Shown in pieces: positions 61,701 through 64,000 of a stretch of 64,000 nucleotides of DNA. The DNA lies in assembly GCA_022843745.1 (NCBI GenBank), contig JALHNB010000028.1, positions 1 to 64,000 of the forward strand, in the 5' to 3' direction. Every line of letters begins with the position of its first letter. The first letter of the stretch is position 1. The position numbers were made by a program, and so were the translations under genes. The notes beneath the pieces are model-generated. The model searched no databases. It saw only the letters and a program-made list of their open reading frames with translations, and was not told the origin of the DNA. Source of the stretch: Anaerolineae bacterium (GTDB taxonomy: Bacteria; Chloroflexota; Anaerolineae; Aggregatilineales; Phototrophicaceae).

Positions 61701-62261
61701 TTGTTCCCCGTTTAAGACTTCCGGCGAGATATAACTAAACGTGCCGATGAACGCATTTTCCTGCGTCGTGTCTGTGCCTTTATTCTGGATCGTTGCCACG
61801 CCAAAATCTGTCAATCTTGGCGTACCATCGTCAGCGATCAGGATATTGCTCGGTTTGATGTCACGGTGGATGATTTTGAGATAATGTGCGCGGGTGAGCG
61901 CATCGGCGAGTTCAATACCGATTGTCAGGACACGCTCTAGTGAAAGATGGGACTCGGCCTCAATCATATCATCCAGCGAGCCACCGCCGATGAATTCCAT
62001 GACGAGGTAATGTTTGTCCGCTTCCTCAAAGGCATCCAATACTCGGACGATATTCGGGTGTTGAAGCTGGCGGAGAATGTCGGCCTCGCGTTTAAAGCGC
62101 TTGAGGATATTGGGGTCTTTGGTAACGATTTCTGGGCGCAATAATTTTACGGCAATCGGCTGCTGGGTTTGTAAATCCAGCCCATCATAGACTGTACCCA
62201 TGCTGCCTGAGCCAATTTCGTTGTGAAGTTGATACCGATCACCGATTATGCGCTGAGTCAT
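58740..62261 (-). CDS. Serine/threonine kinase - NB-ARC ATPase - TPR - LuxR HTH regulator
   Basis: A 1173-residue protein. Residues about 10-270: kinase with GSGSMGTVYDGL, AVKLLRPE, HRDIKPSNILI (catalytic Asp about 130), TDFGVATI, GTFSYISPEVLNG. From about 320: FIGRENELIELNRLL and P-loop GPGGMGKTR, with VLLVLDNFEHL (Walker B), an NB-ARC/STAND ATPase. Residues about 700-1080 hold TPR-like helices (NFTAAIKLYEQSLEYYQQL, LSDAILFYRKGLELSREM). The last 65 residues are a LuxR-type HTH (LSERELEVLVLLAAGLSNREIAERLVVAESTIKKHITHIYDKIG), so it can bind DNA. Start at 62261 with GGAGG about eight bases upstream. A one-chain signalling protein coupling kinase activity and transcription. Confidence 0.92.
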   Translation of the reverse strand: MTQRIIGDRYQLHNEIGSGSMGTVYDGLDLQTQQPIAVKLLRPEIVTKDPNILKRFKREADILRQLQHPNIVRVLDAFEEADKHYLVMEFIGGGSLDDMIEAESHLSLERVLTIGIELADALTRAHYLKIIHRDIKPSNILIADDGTPRLTDFGVATIQNKGTDTTQENAFIGTFSYISPEVLNGEQVDTRSDIWAFGITLYEMLTGQIPFTGNSVAQILLAITSYPPPDLDKLRPDIPISLIDLIYRMLEKDRNARIPSMRLVGAELEAVIQGTSSKAAARLPSSTINISGQANLTSPSRHNLPAQTTAFIGRENELIELNRLLEQPETRLITILGPGGMGKTRLALEAANRQIENFSEGVYFVALAPLRSAENIISAIADAIGYKIPSDEREPKLHLMDHLHDKKVLLVLDNFEHLIDSSPLTHEMLEAAPQVQIVTTSRERLNLSDETIFNLTGMDFPETIDAALDSSAVKLFAQRARRVQPDFQARHEDLPHIVAICRLVQGMPLGILLAAAWLEMISLEEIADEISRSFDFLATEMRDVPERQRSIRAVFLHSWNMLKEAERAVFARLSVFRDGFTRPAAQAVANASLRDLTGLANKSLLSRTPEGRYEIHDLLRQYAKEQLELSGESETIRHAHSQYFASFLHEREADLKGRRQLGALDEIETDFKNIVLAADWAISNKYYDFIHQMLESLYWFGFIRYETKDISLRAMASFTPKNHEQPHPVYGRLLARTWPYVPDPKANVEKALTIARQYDDHLGIAISLQTLGWLTYDHDHNFTAAIKLYEQSLEYYQQLDNRFAMADVYTNLGLCRTRLEQLSDAILFYRKGLELSREMGDTLRTATSLSMLAENALLKGLYTVAELSYQEAALLTREMMTAWGIVWNTAQLGVMALLRGDMDRAKKLADECVPLINQMPHMRDKMPALVLMALISIIEEDYTNAESFFNQGKATESAYGFVPVIIGELALVMCVCGSGNYDAAWERMTYMLHHTHRSSMIKTWCLLIVALIQGHRDDKKRATSLFSLAYHHSAGAKGIIEKWPPLIRLRADLEADLGFDEFADAWERGKALDLEATIRILLNEIDKTLAADSPSSLIPSQTLTINNKLVNPLSERELEVLVLLAAGLSNREIAERLVVAESTIKKHITHIYDKIGVTSRTQVIVRAQELHLV

Positions 62262-62282
62262 GCCCCACGCCCTCCGAACGTG

Positions 62283-62312
62283 ATTATGACAAATTTGTCC
62301 TAATTTGACCAA
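62283..62312 (-). promoter_or_regulatory. Promoter of the kinase-LuxR gene with palindromic spacer
   Basis: On the minus strand TTGGTC (62312-62307) and CATAAT (62288-62283) are 18 bases apart; the spacer holds the perfect palindrome GACAAATTTGTC (62288-62299), a candidate operator or autoregulatory site. Confidence 0.5.
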
Positions 62313-62343
62313 TAACGTCGAAGTGTCAGGCAGAAAATCTATT

Positions 62344-62721
62344 TTAGGTGCTGTTCAAAGCACGCATCGCATAAACGACATAGCCGATAAACACGATCAA
62401 TAGTACGAAAGCTAAAAAGATCGGCACGCCGAAATAATTATCCCAGATGAGGTAAAAGATGCCGTGCGCGATGTCAAACAGCAGCGCCCCGAGTGCCAGC
62501 GGAAAGAGCGATTTTGCCCAGGGTTTGCTGTTTTTGAGTCCCCAACCGGAGATAAAGCCAAGCGGCATGACCATCAGAAAATCGCAAATAATATAGGCTA
62601 GGCGTACCGGGCGTGAGACAATTTCGTCCCAGTTGGAGACTACGCCCCAGACCCAGCCCAGTGCTAACAAAATCAGCACGATAAAGAGTATATTGATCGA
62701 ATTGTTCAGTTGTTTGCTCAT
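62344..62721 (-). CDS. Small membrane protein of unknown function
   Basis: A 125-residue protein with about four hydrophobic segments (INILFIVLILLALGWVWGV, PVRLAYIICDFLMVMPLGFISGWGL, LFPLALGALLFDIAHGIFYLIW, IPIFLAFVLLIVFIGYVVYAM). The start MSKQLNN at 62721 is used rather than the longer frame to 62754. It resembles DUF-type small inner-membrane proteins without known function. It follows the palindromic element at 62748. Confidence 0.65.
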   Translation of the reverse strand: MSKQLNNSINILFIVLILLALGWVWGVVSNWDEIVSRPVRLAYIICDFLMVMPLGFISGWGLKNSKPWAKSLFPLALGALLFDIAHGIFYLIWDNYFGVPIFLAFVLLIVFIGYVVYAMRALNST

Positions 62722-62747
62722 ACGTGACCTTTCGCGAAGGGCGTTTG

Positions 62748-62765
62748 GGCGCACGGCTGTGCGCC
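62748..62765. repeat. GTAGGGGC-type palindromic element, variant copy 3
   Basis: GGCGCAC and GTGCGCC pair around GGCT; the outer CTCTAC end resembles the GTAGGGGC ends of copies at 14039 and 32859. The membership is suggestive only. Confidence 0.35.
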
Positions 62766-62777
62766 TCTACCGTAATT

Positions 62778-63464
62778 TTATGCAAGGGGTTCGGGCGCGG
62801 TCTTGAGCCGGAGGAGCAGGACACCGATGGCGATAATCCAGATCACCAACGGCAGCAAGCCGACCCCAAAGACAATATCACCCGTGCGCGAATTCAGAAC
62901 AATTTTCCCGATCAGAATACCGGCTGTAGATACGCCGCCGGAAGCAAGGCCGAGATTGCCCAACCAGCGTGGGAAGACATCCTCTTGCAGAATTGCGATC
63001 CCGAAGATAAAGGCGGCGACGAAAATCGCGACCAGATGGGCGACTTCGAGCGCGACACTCCAGGGCCAGAAGCCCTCATAAGTGAAAATAATTATTTGTT
63101 GTAGTGAAGGATCACTCGTCGCGACATACTGGTCAGCCAGATATTTAAAGAGCGTGAGGTGAGTCGAAATTTGCACCGCGCCAATGCCTGCGCCGACGAT
63201 CACCAGAACGGTGCCAATGCGTACCAGCGGCGATTTCCGGTCTTTGAATGCTGCCGACGCGCCGATGATAAACGGGATAAACATGAAATATGAAATGGTA
63301 ATGAGGACGTGAATGGCTGTCCAATAGCTTGTGCCACCGATCAGCGTGAGTGCCTCTCCTGTATCAAGTGGGATGGGTGGGTGGAGGCCGTTGCCGACAA
63401 TTTGCATCACCGCCACGATCAGGGCGAAATAGCCGCCTACTTTGATTAAACGTGTATCGCTCAT
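62778..63464 (-). CDS. DUF4386-like multispan membrane protein
   Basis: A 228-residue protein with about six membrane segments: GGYFALIVAVMQIVGNGLHPP, TAIHVLITISYFMFIPFIIGASAAF, IGTVLVIVGAGIGAVQI, ALEVAHLVAIFVAAFIFGIAIL and a final VGLLPLVIWIIAIGVLLL. The GLHP and ALEVAHL positions and overall layout are as in DUF4386 proteins. Function unknown. It lies between two other small membrane protein genes on the same strand. Confidence 0.68.
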   Translation of the reverse strand: MSDTRLIKVGGYFALIVAVMQIVGNGLHPPIPLDTGEALTLIGGTSYWTAIHVLITISYFMFIPFIIGASAAFKDRKSPLVRIGTVLVIVGAGIGAVQISTHLTLFKYLADQYVATSDPSLQQIIIFTYEGFWPWSVALEVAHLVAIFVAAFIFGIAILQEDVFPRWLGNLGLASGGVSTAGILIGKIVLNSRTGDIVFGVGLLPLVIWIIAIGVLLLRLKTAPEPLA

Positions 63465-63495
63465 GTTATTCTCCTATTTTGCCGATACTACAGTA

Positions 63496-63894
63496 TTATT
63501 TTTTCGATACTAAAGCACTATTTTGCCGATACCACAGAATAAACAGGCCAGCGATAAAATCGTAGCCAGCGGCTGCCAGCGCCCCGGATGCCAGTAAGCC
63601 GTTCAACACTGCCAGGACAACAGCCGCTGCGCCGAGCAGTTTTTGCAGGCTTGCCCAGAGCAGAATAATTGGATCGGGTTGATTGGAAAGAGCTGTATGG
63701 AGCAGTGCTGCGCCGAATAAACCTGTGAGAAGACTGACGATTCTGAAAAAATAGATTGTTTCACTGGCTGGGCTGATACCCATCGTGTTCAGGACGGTTT
63801 CTGGCAAGATGATCTGCATCAATCCGCTGAGGATCGTGATAATGGCAATCACGATGAGCAGCCAATCCGCCCAACTTCGACACTTTGTCACCAT
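63496..63894 (-). CDS. Small four-helix membrane protein
   Basis: A 132-residue protein with about four hydrophobic helices (LLIVIAIITILSGLMQIILP, YFFRIVSLLTGLFGAALLHTAL, LLWASLQKLLGAAAVVLAVLNGLLAS, GYDFIAGLFILWYR). ATG 63894 follows AAAGGTCTTC. Not recognised; the LLTGLFGAALLHTAL region is common in small DoxX/DUF-like proteins. It lies directly behind another membrane protein gene. Confidence 0.6.
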   Translation of the reverse strand: MVTKCRSWADWLLIVIAIITILSGLMQIILPETVLNTMGISPASETIYFFRIVSLLTGLFGAALLHTALSNQPDPIILLWASLQKLLGAAAVVLAVLNGLLASGALAAAGYDFIAGLFILWYRQNSALVSKK

Positions 63895-63903
63895 GAAGAC
63901 CTT

Positions 63904-64000
63904 TCAGGTGCTTTCTGTCAGGTTGAGTTTGGGGACGACCAGCCCTTTGATGAAACGTGAAGCGATCATCAACACGATTGCCGAGCCGATTGGGTAGGCG
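63904..64000 (-). CDS. C-terminal fragment of a membrane protein (runs off right edge)
   Basis: The minus frame reads AYPIGSAIVLMIASRFIKGLV ... to TGA at 63904-63906, about 31 residues. One hydrophobic segment followed by a polar VPKLNLTEST tail suggests the end of a membrane protein. It ends nine bases before the next start, so is probably in one operon with the small membrane proteins. Confidence 0.6.
   Translation of the reverse strand, partial: AYPIGSAIVLMIASRFIKGLVVPKLNLTEST

Overview
The window looks like a stretch of a bacterial chromosome from the Chloroflexota, probably Anaerolineae-like. This is inferred from gene types only: Ser/Thr kinases fused to STAND ATPase and TPR modules, a secreted subtilase with DUF11 and thrombospondin-3 repeats, many TIM-barrel and Gfo/Idh/MocA sugar-catabolism genes, a two-domain CbiX of the Deinococcus/Thermus type, and TTG/GTG starts. 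No rRNA, tRNA or CRISPR was seen.

Layout. (1) 141-6189, minus strand: a six-gene operon with an ABC importer (binding protein, two permeases, ATPase), a Gfo/Idh/MocA dehydrogenase and a sugar-phosphate isomerase-like TIM barrel. A divergent GDPD-family esterase and a histidine phosphatase follow, then an MFS transporter. (2) 9509-13985, plus strand: a siroheme operon (precorrin-2 dehydrogenase, CbiX-type chelatase, uroporphyrinogen-III methyltransferase), then a 420-base leader with two cysteine-rich mini-ORFs, each followed by a terminator and a competing hairpin. The leader precedes a fused APS reductase-APS kinase gene. (3) 14183-18242: an SDR, then ribokinase, hexulose-phosphate synthase, hexulose-phosphate isomerase and a phosphotriesterase-like hydrolase. 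(4) 18323-23958: a beta-helix protein, a medium-chain dehydrogenase, a TIM-barrel isomerase and an enolase-superfamily dehydratase. (5) 24027-30731: a kinase-ATPase-TPR protein and a large secreted subtilase. (6) 30942-38824: a two-gene plus-strand unit resembling D-apiose dehydrogenase and 3-oxo-isoapionate decarboxylase, facing a six-gene minus-strand sugar-acid operon. (7) 39088-54350: a surface polysaccharide cluster with a WecA-like initiator, glycosyltransferases, an O-antigen ligase/polymerase-like protein, acyltransferases, FkbM methyltransferase and a Wzm/Wzt exporter, organised around a divergent promoter near 49.5-49.7 kb. (8) 54343-57940: an RraA-family protein, then a D-apionate lactonase-like and a D-apionate oxidoisomerase-like gene. 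(9) 57998-64000: small proteins, a kinase-NB-ARC-TPR-LuxR regulator and small membrane proteins.

Two stories stand out. Sulfur assimilation: siroheme synthesis sits beside an APS reductase/kinase fusion whose leader has the architecture of two tandem ribosome-mediated cysteine attenuators. Plant-sugar use: the pieces of an oxidative D-apiose pathway (ApsD-, ApnL-, ApnO- and OiaC-like) appear in two blocks among many other uronate or rare-sugar enzymes, with a GntR-type palindrome over the ApnL promoter. All functions come from reading motifs and family resemblance; no database search was possible.
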